Assembly (NCBI RefSeq): GCF_052056915.1
Contig: NZ_CP195119.1
Coordinates: 2,108,001-2,172,000, forward strand
Direction: 5' to 3'
Length of the DNA: 64,000 bases
Origin: MTP4 sp052056915
GTDB taxonomy: Archaea; Halobacteriota; Methanosarcinia; Methanosarcinales; Methanosarcinaceae
Shown here: positions 16,876 to 25,404 of the stretch, in pieces
How positions within the stretch are numbered: the stretch's first letter is position 1
How the letters are laid out: every line of letters begins with the position of its first letter
Position numbers and translations under genes: made by a program
Notes under the pieces: generated by a model
What the model saw: only the letters and a program-made list of their open reading frames with translations
Databases searched by the model: none
What the model was told of the DNA's origin: nothing

Positions 16876-17298
16876 ATGCAAGATGAAGATTACTCCGGCT
16901 CTCGAAAGGAATTCATTCTTGAACTGCTCTCAAGACTGGGTAAGATCGAAGGCAGAACCAAGTTGCAAAAGATAGTATTTCTTGGGCAAATGGAGCTTGG
17001 GCTCCCGAAACTTTTCGAATTCGACAAATATCATTACGGTCCCTATTCCTGGGAGCTTACCGAAACTATTGAAGATTTGATTTCAACAGGGCAGATCAAG
17101 GAAGAAAGAGAGTCCTGCGGGGATTATATCACCTACGTGTACCGTCTCTCGGATTTTGGGTTAACTGTGATGGAAAAGCCAGACCGGTACATCTCCGAGG
17201 AGAAAATAGAAACGCTTAAAAAACTTTCTGAACTTCCCAGGAGCACAATAATTGAGTACGTCTACAGGAAGTACCTCCCCGAAAGACTTGCTGCATAA
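16876..17298 (+). CDS. YwgA/SocA-like protein of unknown function
   Basis: This 140-residue soluble protein contains TKLQKIVFLGQMELG and FDKYHYGPYSWEL, the pattern of the YwgA and SocA-like (phage-associated, 'Panacea'-related) families. These are small helical proteins often found in defence islands or as antitoxin-type domains. It stands alone: the next gene (TnpB) is on the opposite strand, and no toxin partner is adjacent. Its place beside TnpB, a Card1-like nuclease and Septu fits a defence role, but the family function is not established. Family assignment is moderate. Confidence 0.75.
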   Translation: MQDEDYSGSRKEFILELLSRLGKIEGRTKLQKIVFLGQMELGLPKLFEFDKYHYGPYSWELTETIEDLISTGQIKEERESCGDYITYVYRLSDFGLTVMEKPDRYISEEKIETLKKLSELPRSTIIEYVYRKYLPERLAA

Positions 17299-17365
17299 CG
17301 GTTTCCCCCTAATCATCAAACCTCTTGATTATGTGGAATCCGAAGAGATTAAAAAACTTATATTT

Positions 17366-17500
17366 GCTTGTCAACTACCCCTCCCTGTCTCCTTCGGAGC
17401 CGAGGAAGGGGCTTGAATGTCCCTGATTATTCTCTCAGATCATTTCATTCGTATGGGTGGTTGACAAGCACCCCTGGGACTCCACGCTATACCTGAAATC
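17366..17500 (-). ncRNA. Predicted omega RNA (TnpB guide RNA scaffold) at the right end
   Basis: In IS200/605-type elements the 3' end of tnpB and the right end encode an omega RNA whose guide lies just outside the element. Here GGGTGGTTGACAAGC (17455-17469, at the end of the tnpB frame) can pair with GCTTGTCAACTACCC (17366-17380) with one mismatch. Between them is a second hairpin (17378-17411) with arms CCCCTCCC and GAAGGGG. This is the expected two-stem layout. The predicted guide would be the about 16-20 nt read on the minus strand below 17366. The 5' end is a guess. Confidence 0.55.
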
Positions 17501-18604
17501 CCTTGTTCTATGCTCAATGTTTCTAGCGGCGTTAAGGTCGGCATTCATCTCGAAACCGCAGGCTCCGCACCGGAACCTCAACCCTTTCCTGTTATTTTTA
17601 GAAATATGGTTGCACCGGGAACATGTCTGGGAAGTGTATTCCGGATTAACGTATTCTACAAGAATCCCTGCCTGCTTCGCTTTATACTCAATGAAGGTTT
17701 GCAGTTGTCGAAACGCCCAACTGCTGTGAGTATATCGCTGTTTTTTCCGGACCCTGTACTGAGTCCTATCCCGAATTCCGGTCAAGTCTTCTAAACCAAT
17801 AACAGAAACATTGTTTTCAAGCGCAAATTCAACAATTGTTTTAGAGATGCAGTGGTTAACATCTTTCATTAGACGTTTCTCTTTACCGGAAAGCCGCTTC
17901 ATAACACGTTTTGCCGATAAAGTTCCCTTAGACTGTAACCTTGCTCTCATTTTCTTGTACGTGTTCCGGAGGTTCTTGATTTCTCCACCTGCAAAAAACT
18001 TGCTTTTCCTGTCAGTGGTAGAGGCAACCGCAAGGTAATTTATCCCAACATCAATCCCCATAAGCGTAGAAGCTTCGGTAATTTTCACGTCAGGAATTTC
18101 CTGGGAAACCGTGAGATGGAAATAATACTCACCATCATCATGCCTTACAACCTTCGAGGCTCCGAATTTCCAGGGTTTTTCGAAATACTGTTTGGCATAA
18201 GCATAGTTCTGAATTTTGTAAGGTTTTCGCCCGGAACTGAACGTTGTTATGCTTACCGAATTTTCGGTTATGGTATAGTCCCGCTTATAGGAAAGGGTCA
18301 TGGAGGAAGGCGAATAAGTCACCTGTTGCCACCTGCTCTTTCCGATTTTGATTAACTCTAAAATGGTTTTGTAAGTTCCGCCAACCTGTCTTGGGATGTT
18401 GCAACTTACCTGGGATTTCAGCCCGATATTTTCCCTGAGATGGGAATAGACCATAGGTTGCAGTTTTCTTGCGGCAATGGTTTTACCGTGCCTGAAAACA
18501 ACCCCGGAAACGTAGTTCATGCCTTTTGCATATTTTTGCATGGTTTCCACTAAGTCATGATCCGGGTTCAGGATTTTTAGCTGAATGGTTTTTGTGGATT
18601 CCAT
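17435..18604 (-). CDS. tnpB: TnpB RNA-guided nuclease (IS1341/IS605 type)
   Basis: This 389-residue protein has the complete split RuvC domain of TnpB: Asp in MGIDVGINYLAV, Glu in SVIGLEDLTG, and Asp in NADLNAARN. The zinc finger CSRCNHISKNNRKGLRFRC...C lies between the last two, and the helical N-terminal region is of normal length. TnpB proteins are omega-RNA-guided DNA nucleases that help IS200/605 elements persist. No TnpA is present, so the element is non-autonomous for transposition. Similar hairpins at both ends (17378-17411 and 18681-18716) mark its borders. The gene looks intact and functional. Confidence 0.93.
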   Translation of the reverse strand: MESTKTIQLKILNPDHDLVETMQKYAKGMNYVSGVVFRHGKTIAARKLQPMVYSHLRENIGLKSQVSCNIPRQVGGTYKTILELIKIGKSRWQQVTYSPSSMTLSYKRDYTITENSVSITTFSSGRKPYKIQNYAYAKQYFEKPWKFGASKVVRHDDGEYYFHLTVSQEIPDVKITEASTLMGIDVGINYLAVASTTDRKSKFFAGGEIKNLRNTYKKMRARLQSKGTLSAKRVMKRLSGKEKRLMKDVNHCISKTIVEFALENNVSVIGLEDLTGIRDRTQYRVRKKQRYTHSSWAFRQLQTFIEYKAKQAGILVEYVNPEYTSQTCSRCNHISKNNRKGLRFRCGACGFEMNADLNAARNIEHRTRDFRYSVESQGCLSTTHTNEMI

Positions 18605-18680
18605 ACATATCTAAATTTCACCATAAATATTTCAGATTATCGTGTGAATAATGTTAGTCTGTTACAGATGACGCATTCAT

Positions 18681-18716
18681 CCCCTACCTGTCGGCCTACG
18701 GCCTCCGAGGAAGGGG
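18681..18716. mobile_element. Left-end hairpin of the TnpB element
   Basis: CCCCTACCTGTCGG...CCGAGGAAGGGG forms an imperfect stem and is a direct-orientation relative of the right-end hairpin (CCCCTCCCTGTC...CCGAGGAAGGGG at 17378-17411). Subterminal hairpins at both ends, rather than inverted repeats, are typical of IS200/605 elements. The element therefore spans roughly 17366-18720. Confidence 0.65.
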
Positions 18717-18749
18717 ACTCCTGCTGCGGAGGTTGAAGACGACCGGACA

Positions 18750-19664
18750 TTGAGGAACTTTTTCATAAAGCAGACTTTTTCAGGGCTTTCTTCAGGAGAC
18801 GGATCCAGAGAAAAGGAAAGCATAAGATACCAGTACTTTTTTGATTTTATCCGGGAATCTCGCTTGCTTCCAAAAGCGATGCCAGGCAAATCCAGTTCGA
18901 AATACTACTCTTACCTTTCCAGCCTCTCAAGCATGGCAGATCAGGTCTTTTCGAAAACGATAAACCGGTCACTTGCTCATGTTTGTGAGAAAGCTGAAGA
19001 AATCGGGCTTATATCCCCGGACATTTTCATCGACTCCGTAAGCCATAAGGGCAGAGTTTTCGATAAAGTCACCATTGCGAGAGATGAAAAAGATTCCGAT
19101 GGTAAGGATTCAGAAGACTTTCCTCTCCATGTTCCCGAAAAATTCTGCTTCTACAGAATTTCGGAATCCCTTTATGAAATCTGGATTAAGCCGGAAAATA
19201 CTGGCCTTTTTCTGGAAGTCTGGATTTACCATGTACTGAAAGAACATTTCAAAACAAGGAAAGACATTGAAGTTTTCCATAGTGTACAGGTGTATAACAG
19301 GGGAACAAAGAAACAGCCCGAAACCCTTGAAGCTTTAATTGAGAGCGAAACTTCAGAGCCCGAGATTTCGGTGATAACCGAACTTGATGTCCTTATAACT
19401 AAAAACAGTACGCCTATTTGTGTTATCGAATGCAAAAACAGTCAAGCGGATATGTATGATGTCCTTAAGCTCTACGGAGTAACCCGATTGTTAGAAATAG
19501 AGAGCGGCATTCTGGTGACGAATAACTTCCACCGCTCAAAAAATGTAACTGATTTTGAGAATTTACATATCATTTCTGATGTTATAAATAACCTGGATTT
19601 CCCTGCAAATATTATAGAAATTGTGTCAGAAATAGCAGGCTATCCGGTTGAGAATGAAATTTAA
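18750..19664 (+). CDS. Card1/Can2-like (DUF1887) PD-(D/E)XK nuclease, probably 5'-truncated
   Basis: The 304 residues from TTG 18750 contain a C-terminal PD-(D/E)XK nuclease core: TGLFLEVWIYHVLKEHF near residue 150, then ITELDVLITKN and CVIECKNSQADMYDVLKLYG. This is the arrangement of the DUF1887 domain of Card1/Can2, CRISPR-associated nucleases activated by cyclic oligoadenylate. Family members have an N-terminal CARF sensor domain that I cannot recognise here. The frame stays open upstream through the TnpB left end to 18672 with no good start, so the TnpB insertion has probably removed the 5' part. No CRISPR or cas gene is in the window. The nuclease core appears intact; whether it is expressed is unknown. 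Confidence 0.65.
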   Translation: MRNFFIKQTFSGLSSGDGSREKESIRYQYFFDFIRESRLLPKAMPGKSSSKYYSYLSSLSSMADQVFSKTINRSLAHVCEKAEEIGLISPDIFIDSVSHKGRVFDKVTIARDEKDSDGKDSEDFPLHVPEKFCFYRISESLYEIWIKPENTGLFLEVWIYHVLKEHFKTRKDIEVFHSVQVYNRGTKKQPETLEALIESETSEPEISVITELDVLITKNSTPICVIECKNSQADMYDVLKLYGVTRLLEIESGILVTNNFHRSKNVTDFENLHIISDVINNLDFPANIIEIVSEIAGYPVENEI

Positions 19665-19711
19665 AGGCAAACCTTAACCTTCCGAATCCCGATAAATTCG
19701 AGTTTTGACCC

Positions 19712-19760
19712 ACTTATAACTTCATTTTTATATTTCGCCCGGGGCTGCTCGTTTCACTTC
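19712..19760 (-). repeat. A-type repeat end, reverse orientation
   Basis: TTCATTTTTATATTTCGCCC followed by GGGGCTGCTC is close to the copy at 16640. The rest of 19665-19973 contains no gene that I can see. Confidence 0.6.
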
Positions 19761-19973
19761 CCCATAAACCTTTCAAAACTCACTCCTCTCAAAAAACCGG
19801 AAATCATCGTCTCCCCGGATCAATCTCAAAAACATGCTCCGGCCTGAACCCCCCTCTCATCATTCAGAACAACCCACCTCTATAAAACTGAAAATCAGAA
19901 GGTTAACAATTCATTGGGCTGCTAATGACCCAAATAGGAAATCGATAGTTGTCCGGAATTCTCCAAACCGTCC

Positions 19974-20546
19974 TTAAGGGTCTTTTTTGAGGTAGCCGGT
20001 TACAAACTGGGAAAAATCATGTTCGTTCAGTTTTTCATCCAGAAATGGCTCGATTGCTTTTTCTCGAAGAGCTTTCAATTTTGGAATATTCAGACCAAGT
20101 TTTTCAATTGTTGTTCGTGCTGCATTGTCAGATTTATCGGCAGGCCTGATATGGCCGTCTGCAGTATAGGCAAAATGTTCTTCACAATTTGGATCAAGGG
20201 GTGAAATAAGAAGCCGGGCATCAAACCAATTGCCTTTCAAGTTTCCACAATGTCGTGGTTCTCCCTGCTTCAGTTGGTTCTGGCAGGAACAGAGCATGTT
20301 GGAGTAATCCAGAGGATCAACTTCAGGGTCGCTCTGGGGCTTGAAATGCTCGATGTGGGAATCGTCATCCTCGAGCCGCCTTTCACAGTAACAGCAAATG
20401 TAACCCTGCTCTTCCATGAGGGCATTTTTTACAGCCCTTTTTTCATCACGGCTCAGGTTTTCATAATCGGGATGCCAGTCCGGATTAGCCAGTGCCTTCC
20501 AGTCGGAAAATTCCTGAGGTTCCCGGTTTTTGATAATATGCTTCAT
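19974..20546 (-). CDS. ptuB: PtuB-type HNH endonuclease of a Septu system
   Basis: This 190-residue protein has the HNH/zinc pattern GYICCYCERRLEDDDSHIEH with FKP following, then SNMLCSCQN and a distal HCGN. This matches PtuB nucleases. It follows the ATPase gene with an ATGA four-base overlap, the standard Septu type I order (ptuA then ptuB). In studied Septu systems PtuA and PtuB form a complex that degrades invading phage DNA or nucleic acid after activation. The catalytic His and Cys residues are all present. It could also be an accessory of a retron, but no reverse transcriptase is nearby. Confidence 0.87.
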   Translation of the reverse strand: MKHIIKNREPQEFSDWKALANPDWHPDYENLSRDEKRAVKNALMEEQGYICCYCERRLEDDDSHIEHFKPQSDPEVDPLDYSNMLCSCQNQLKQGEPRHCGNLKGNWFDARLLISPLDPNCEEHFAYTADGHIRPADKSDNAARTTIEKLGLNIPKLKALREKAIEPFLDEKLNEHDFSQFVTGYLKKDP

Positions 20547-21850
20547 TTACCGATCAGCTCTTTTCGTTTTATGAGTACCTCAGCCTTAACCAGTTCAGGG
20601 TCAGATCCTATTTTTTCTTTTAGCATTGAAATCAGGTTTTTTGCTTCTTTCAATTTACCTGAATTGATTTTCTCGAAAATAATTCCAAGTTCCGACTCAA
20701 CTTCGTTTGGCCTTGTTGTTTCCAGGCCCATAAGATCTTCAAGTACCCTGTCCACGGTTTTTCCATAAGACTCGCTCGGTTTTTCGGCCTCAATGCCGGA
20801 GTCCGTTTGCTTGAGAAGGAATAAATTCTCATGCTGCACATGAGTGATAACGTTCGGGGAATGGGTAGATATGATAAACTGGCAGTTAGGGAAAACATCC
20901 AGTAATTGAGGTATGACCATTCGCTGCCATTTAGGATGCAGATGCAGGTCGATTTCATCTATAAGGACGATTCCCGAACCCTCCAGCGGGTTTGCTGAGA
21001 CGGGGTTTAAAATTGCCAACCGCCTTGCAAGGTCTCCGATCAATGCGATTAAGCACTTTTCCCCATCAGAAAGTTGATTCACGGTGAAAGGTTTGCCATT
21101 TTTCTCAACCTCCATGCGTAAAGGCTGCCTGCGAACGGTAAGGTTAGAAAATTCCGGCAAGAACTTAGTTAATGCAGTTCGGACGGCTTCAAGTTGAGGG
21201 TCAAGAAGCTGGTGGTCTTCCGTTTTAGCGTGAGCATCTTCCTTCAACATCCACTGCCTAGTTTGCCTCATAATTTCATTTTCAAGGTCTTCTCTCTCCC
21301 GGAACCACTCGAAAAAAGTCCTGAAATCCGCTCCACTGGTCAAAGCCCCTTCATAGGCCGTGAGCAGGCCAAAACTGTGTTTCCCACGTATCCGTAATGG
21401 AATATCCAGCACAGCACGGTTCACGGGGTAATAGTCGAATATGGGAAGGTTGACTTTTTCCGAAGTTTCGGATATCCTGTATTGAATTTCTTTTGTATAT
21501 TCATTCAGTTCCTGCAGCTTGCTTTTACCTTCAGGAGCTGCATAGCCCTTTCTGACTTTAAAAAGTTCCCACTCAATGATCCTGCCTTCAGCTTCACAGG
21601 AGATCTCAATGGATGAAGCAGACTTGCCATTCGCAATATCACTTTCAACGATTGGCCTACCTGATGCCCCTGCACGGTTAATTCTGCTAACCGCCCATGA
21701 AAGCATGATAGCTATTGCATCCAGGACTGTTGATTTTCCAGAGCCATTGACACCAACAAAAACATTAAGTCGCGGGTTTAACTCCAGGGAAAGGTCTTGA
21801 ACACCCCGGTAATTTTTCAGACTCACTTTTTTAACCTTCATAGCGACCAT
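20543..21850 (-). CDS. ptuA: PtuA-type ATPase of a Septu system
   Basis: This 435-residue ABC/SMC-like ATPase (AAA_21/OLD-related) has Walker A GVNGSGKST (about residues 33-41), a signature-like QLSDGEKCLIALIGDLARRL (about 270-290) and Walker B SGIVLIDEIDLHLHPKWQ (about 310). An H-loop lies in FIISTHSP. The start is ATG 21850 with CAGGA 4 nt upstream. The overlap with ptuB and the combination of an AAA ATPase and an HNH nuclease identify the pair as Septu. All ATPase motifs are intact. It senses or licenses the nuclease in known systems; the trigger here is unknown. Confidence 0.88.
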   Translation of the reverse strand: MVAMKVKKVSLKNYRGVQDLSLELNPRLNVFVGVNGSGKSTVLDAIAIMLSWAVSRINRAGASGRPIVESDIANGKSASSIEISCEAEGRIIEWELFKVRKGYAAPEGKSKLQELNEYTKEIQYRISETSEKVNLPIFDYYPVNRAVLDIPLRIRGKHSFGLLTAYEGALTSGADFRTFFEWFREREDLENEIMRQTRQWMLKEDAHAKTEDHQLLDPQLEAVRTALTKFLPEFSNLTVRRQPLRMEVEKNGKPFTVNQLSDGEKCLIALIGDLARRLAILNPVSANPLEGSGIVLIDEIDLHLHPKWQRMVIPQLLDVFPNCQFIISTHSPNVITHVQHENLFLLKQTDSGIEAEKPSESYGKTVDRVLEDLMGLETTRPNEVESELGIIFEKINSGKLKEAKNLISMLKEKIGSDPELVKAEVLIKRKELIGK

Positions 21851-22034
21851 CGTTCCTGTATATTGGGCTTTTTAGAGTTCAAGTGTTTATTATGGCTCCG
21901 TTCCAATTAAAGATTGTATACCTATGTCTTTCGTCCTATAAAAATAAAATGACTTAAAGAGTTGGAGGGGTCTATCCGCAAGCTCCTACATTTTAACCGG
22001 CTTCCTATTTACTTACATCTGGAAAAGACCGACC

Positions 22035-22145
22035 GACTTCGCAGCCTTACAGGAACGACCAAATACGGCCAATAAGGTTGTTATGGCTATTAGTGAACTG
22101 ATGCATAACTTCATTATTATATTTCTCCCGGTGCCTGCCCCCCTC
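22035..22145. repeat. Repeat block shared with 16375-16440, with reversed A-type end
   Basis: GGTTGTTATGGCTATTAG and the less conserved sequence before it occur both here and at 16420-16435. About 25 bp further, ATTATTATATTTCTCCCGG is a reversed A-type repeat end. The segment is non-coding. Confidence 0.5.
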
Positions 22146-22462
22146 CCTCCCCCATAAACCTCTTTCAAAACTCACCCCTCCCAAAAAAACCGCAAATCAC
22201 CCTCTCCTCCCCTAATCAATCTCAAAAACATGCCTCCGGCCCAAACCCCCTCTCATCATTCAGAACAACCCTTCCCTTATAGAACTGAAAATCAGGAAAA
22301 ACGACAAAACAAACCACTACCCCCAATTTCAAAAAATACGCAGGAATCAGGCGCCTGTCCGGGTATTTCCGAAACCTGCTTGCCGGAAAAGCGGTTTTGT
22401 GCCAGCCGGGATCCAGCCCACCTCTCCCCCCGGGAAAGTTTTCCCCTTAGAAAAAATATAGC

Positions 22463-22566
22463 CTCGGACGTAACTATTTACACTTAATTTAAACCACGGA
22501 AGACACGGAAAGCACGGAAGGCCTGTACCCCTGTGTCCTTTATTCCGTGTTTTCCGTGGTTAAACT
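22463..22566. repeat. ACCACGG palindromic element (MITE-like)
   Basis: AACCACGGAAGACACGGAAA pairs with a right arm ending TTCCGTGTTTTCCGTGGTT at 22561, giving a long imperfect hairpin. The flank GGACGTAACTATTTACACTT recurs at 15929 and (reversed) 58100-58125. Other copies are at 44368 and 58016. No transposase is encoded, so it is either a non-autonomous element or a structured intergenic repeat. Confidence 0.75.
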
Positions 22567-23230
22567 TTCACCTGAGCCCGGTGAAGGAATCTGGGTATTT
22601 GACTATAATTTCTTCCGTCCCTTCACCCTTCCCCTCCTTATTTCCTTTCTATTCTTTCCTTCGTCCTACTCTTTCGTTCTTTCGTTCCCTTTCATGATGC
22701 TTTCTGCGCTCCTGCTTTTCTACCTCAACCCTTCCGATTGCCTCTTTGCTTTCCTTCCCTTTTTTCCTTTCAATCCGACCTCCCCCGGGGGGGCGGGCAA
22801 CTCCCCTCTTCCAGCCCGAGCCGCATCAAAGCTTCCGGGCCTGTCCGGAAAGAACTCCCATACTGCGGGAAGTTTTTTAGAGGGGGAATGAAATTATTTT
22901 GTGCCCTCCTGATTGCCATTTTCTCCCAAAAATTATTTTTTATAGAATTGCGATTATATATTGTTTAGTGTGAATAAATATGACACTAAACTACAATTAG
23001 TTAGATCATATAACTTTATACACATTTCTTTAACGGCTTGCCCAATACTGTTATAATTTTGAATATATTTTTTATATGAGTTGACATCAATAAATTTAAA
23101 TACTGCACAACAGTATGCTTTCACAGAAACACGTTGCTAAGTCTCATCGTATAATCATGATCTGATTAAAATGATTCAAAATAAGGATATTTACCTGGTT
23201 ATAATTTTGGAAAAGGGGGATGCACTTTAA
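22567..23230. other. Upstream region of the first glycosyltransferase, duplicated at 55065
   Basis: No gene is visible. From about 22795 the sequence resembles 55065-55390: shared pieces include AACTCCCC, GCTTCCGGG, and a CGGNTTGCCNAATNCT block just before T-rich stretches. The segment probably holds the promoter of the GT2 gene at 23231, and the duplicate precedes a decayed GT2 copy. Confidence 0.5.
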
Positions 23231-24274
23231 ATGGAAAAAAGCAGTATTTCTTGTGAAAGTTTTCAAGCGAGTGCGCAGAGTTCCGGCCTGACAGCCCAGG
23301 CGAGCCCCTACCTCGGCACCCCCATCCTGATCCCTGAAGAAGCCGCTGAGATACCGGTCCCGGTTGAACCGGTCTTCCAGCCCCCCCAGAACATAACCGT
23401 AATCCTCCCTGCCTATAACGAGGAAGTTGCCATAGGGAGCATCGTCCTTCTTACCAGGCAGTACGCCGACACCGTGATCGTGGTCGACGACGGAAGTTCC
23501 GACCGAACCGCCATGCTCGCTGAAAAAGCCGGAGCCGAAGTAATAGTCCACAAAATAAACACCGGGAAAGGAGGAGCCCTCAAGACCGGTTTCAAAGCCG
23601 CCTCCGACCTTGGCGCAGACGTAATCGTAACCATGGACTCCGACGGCCAGCACAACCCCTCGGACATCCCTGACCTTGCAGCCCCAATCCTCGCAAACGC
23701 CGCCGAAATGGTAATCGGCAGCCGCTACCTCTCCGGCCACGCCACAGACACCCCCGCCTACCGCCGCGTAGGCCAGACCGTCCTCGACAAAGCCACAACC
23801 ATGAACTCCGGCGTAGAAGTAACCGATTCCCAGAGCGGTTTCCGCGCCTTTGCCGCCTCCACAGTAAACATCTTCCGCTTCCGCGCAGACGGCATGGCAA
23901 TCGAAAGCGAAATGCTCGCCGATGCCGGAAAAGCCGGCTTAAGGATAAAAGAAGTGGATATAGGGGTCAGGTATGACGTGGACTGCTCAACTGAGCATCC
24001 GTTAAGGCACGGCTTAGGGGTCCTGGTTAAGATCCTGAAGGATATGGAATTTAACAGGCCGCTTTATTATTTCACTTACCCCGGGATTGTTATGGGGGGA
24101 CTCGGAGCTTATATGGGGCTTAATTTCCTGCGGGTCTTTTATTTTGGCGGGAGTTTGTATTTCGGGCCTACGATGCTTATGATTCTGCTTACTATTGTAG
24201 GGACGTTTATGGCGTTTACGGGGATTATGCTGCATTCGATGTCAAGATTGATTCGAGAAGCAACGCATACTTGA
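23231..24274 (+). CDS. Family 2 glycosyltransferase, dolichyl-phosphate hexose synthase type
   Basis: This 347-residue membrane enzyme starts with a non-conserved Ser/Pro/Glu-rich head (1-52). The GT2 domain follows: ILPAYNEEVAIGS, VIVVDDGSSDRT, GKGGALKTGF, the DxD-type MDSDGQHNP, and the SQSGFRAF block. Two C-terminal membrane helices (about 280-335) suggest it acts at the inner face, transferring a sugar from a nucleotide donor to a polyprenyl phosphate. It is the first gene of a glycan cluster on the same strand. Codons in 23600-23940 are unusually GC-rich, then change abruptly. AglJ or DPM1-like specificity cannot be decided from sequence. Confidence 0.88.
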   Translation: MEKSSISCESFQASAQSSGLTAQASPYLGTPILIPEEAAEIPVPVEPVFQPPQNITVILPAYNEEVAIGSIVLLTRQYADTVIVVDDGSSDRTAMLAEKAGAEVIVHKINTGKGGALKTGFKAASDLGADVIVTMDSDGQHNPSDIPDLAAPILANAAEMVIGSRYLSGHATDTPAYRRVGQTVLDKATTMNSGVEVTDSQSGFRAFAASTVNIFRFRADGMAIESEMLADAGKAGLRIKEVDIGVRYDVDCSTEHPLRHGLGVLVKILKDMEFNRPLYYFTYPGIVMGGLGAYMGLNFLRVFYFGGSLYFGPTMLMILLTIVGTFMAFTGIMLHSMSRLIREATHT

Positions 24275-24299
24275 ATATTTTAAAACGGGGATTTTGTTC

Positions 24300-25403
24300 T
24301 TGAAAATATTAAGAGTTGCACCGGATTTATATCCTAATGTAGTTGGAGGACTTGGCATCCATGTCCATGAAATGTCCAGGGAACAGACTAAATTAGGGCA
24401 CGATGTAACTGTTTATACTGCTACAGAGGGTTCGGAATCCACATATGAAACTGCTGATGGTTATAATGTTCGCAGTTTCAAACCTTTTGTAAAAATTCTC
24501 GGTAATTCCATCATGCCTAATCTGTTTTTTGATCTGGTGAAAAAACAGTCCAATTATGATATTATTCACGCTCATTCTCACCTTTATTTTTCAACCAATT
24601 TATGTGCAGTTGCAAGACAGCTGAGTTCATCTCCCCTTGTTATCACAAATCATGGCTTGAATTCCCAGACCGCACCGAAGTGGTTCCAGGACATTTATAC
24701 TGCAACAGGTGCAAGGCTAACATTTGCAGCCGCAGATAAAATCATCTGTTACACTGAAACGGAAAAAAAGGAACTCGTTGACCTGGGGATAAAGTTCGGG
24801 AAGATCGAAGTAATCCACAATGGCATCAATACCGATCTATTTGTTCCTGCCAGTGAGCCATGCTACAATAAAAAGCGCCTGCTCTGGATTGGCAGGTATG
24901 CTAAGGGAAAAGGTGTTGATTATCTGGTCGATGCGTTCAGGATTTTGAAAGAAAAGTATCCCGACGTATCCCTTACCATGGTCGGCAGAGGTCCTGATAA
25001 AGATCGTATCGTCCAAAAAATACATGCTCTGGACCTTGCTGGAAGCATTATACTGAAGGATTTTGTTCCGAATTCCGAGATTGTAGACCTATACCAGAAT
25101 TCAAGCATTTTTGTGCTTCCAAGCCTTGAAGAAGGTGTGCCAAGGACAATTTTGGAAGCAATGTCATGCGGCATTCCTGTCGTTTGTTCCAGGCTGCCAC
25201 AGCTTGTCGACATCGTCAATGGGGGCGGATTCCTCGTCCCGGTGAAAGACTCTCAAACGCTGGCAGACAGAATTTTAGAGGTGTTTTCTGATCCCGCTCT
25301 AGCAGAAAAATTAGGGGAAAATGGAAGAAAAAAGGTTGTTGAGAACTTTTCCTGGAAAGACACCGTAAAAGAAACAATAAGACTGTATGAAGGGTTGGTT
25401 TAA
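24300..25403 (+). CDS. Family 4 glycosyltransferase
   Basis: This protein of about 367 residues has the GT-B fold: N-terminal PNVVGGLGIHVHEMSREQ, then VIHNGINTDLFVP, LLWIGRYAKGKGVDYLVDAF, and the donor-binding FVLPSLEEGVPRTILEAMSCG near residue 285. It most likely transfers a hexose from a nucleotide sugar to a lipid-linked glycan. The TTG at 24300 has GGGG 9 nt upstream and is preferred over the in-frame TTG at 24294. It is followed closely by the epimerase gene. Confidence 0.88.
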   Translation: MKILRVAPDLYPNVVGGLGIHVHEMSREQTKLGHDVTVYTATEGSESTYETADGYNVRSFKPFVKILGNSIMPNLFFDLVKKQSNYDIIHAHSHLYFSTNLCAVARQLSSSPLVITNHGLNSQTAPKWFQDIYTATGARLTFAAADKIICYTETEKKELVDLGIKFGKIEVIHNGINTDLFVPASEPCYNKKRLLWIGRYAKGKGVDYLVDAFRILKEKYPDVSLTMVGRGPDKDRIVQKIHALDLAGSIILKDFVPNSEIVDLYQNSSIFVLPSLEEGVPRTILEAMSCGIPVVCSRLPQLVDIVNGGGFLVPVKDSQTLADRILEVFSDPALAEKLGENGRKKVVENFSWKDTVKETIRLYEGLV

Positions 25404-25404
25404 A

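Noticed and set aside
22547..22891. 114-residue plus-strand frame
   Set aside because: It includes the arm of an ACCACGG palindrome and a C/T-rich stretch, with no ribosome site or recognisable motif.
23144..23900. Long minus-strand frames opposite the GT2 gene
   Set aside because: They are by-products of GC-rich codons; the plus strand has the complete set of GT2 motifs.
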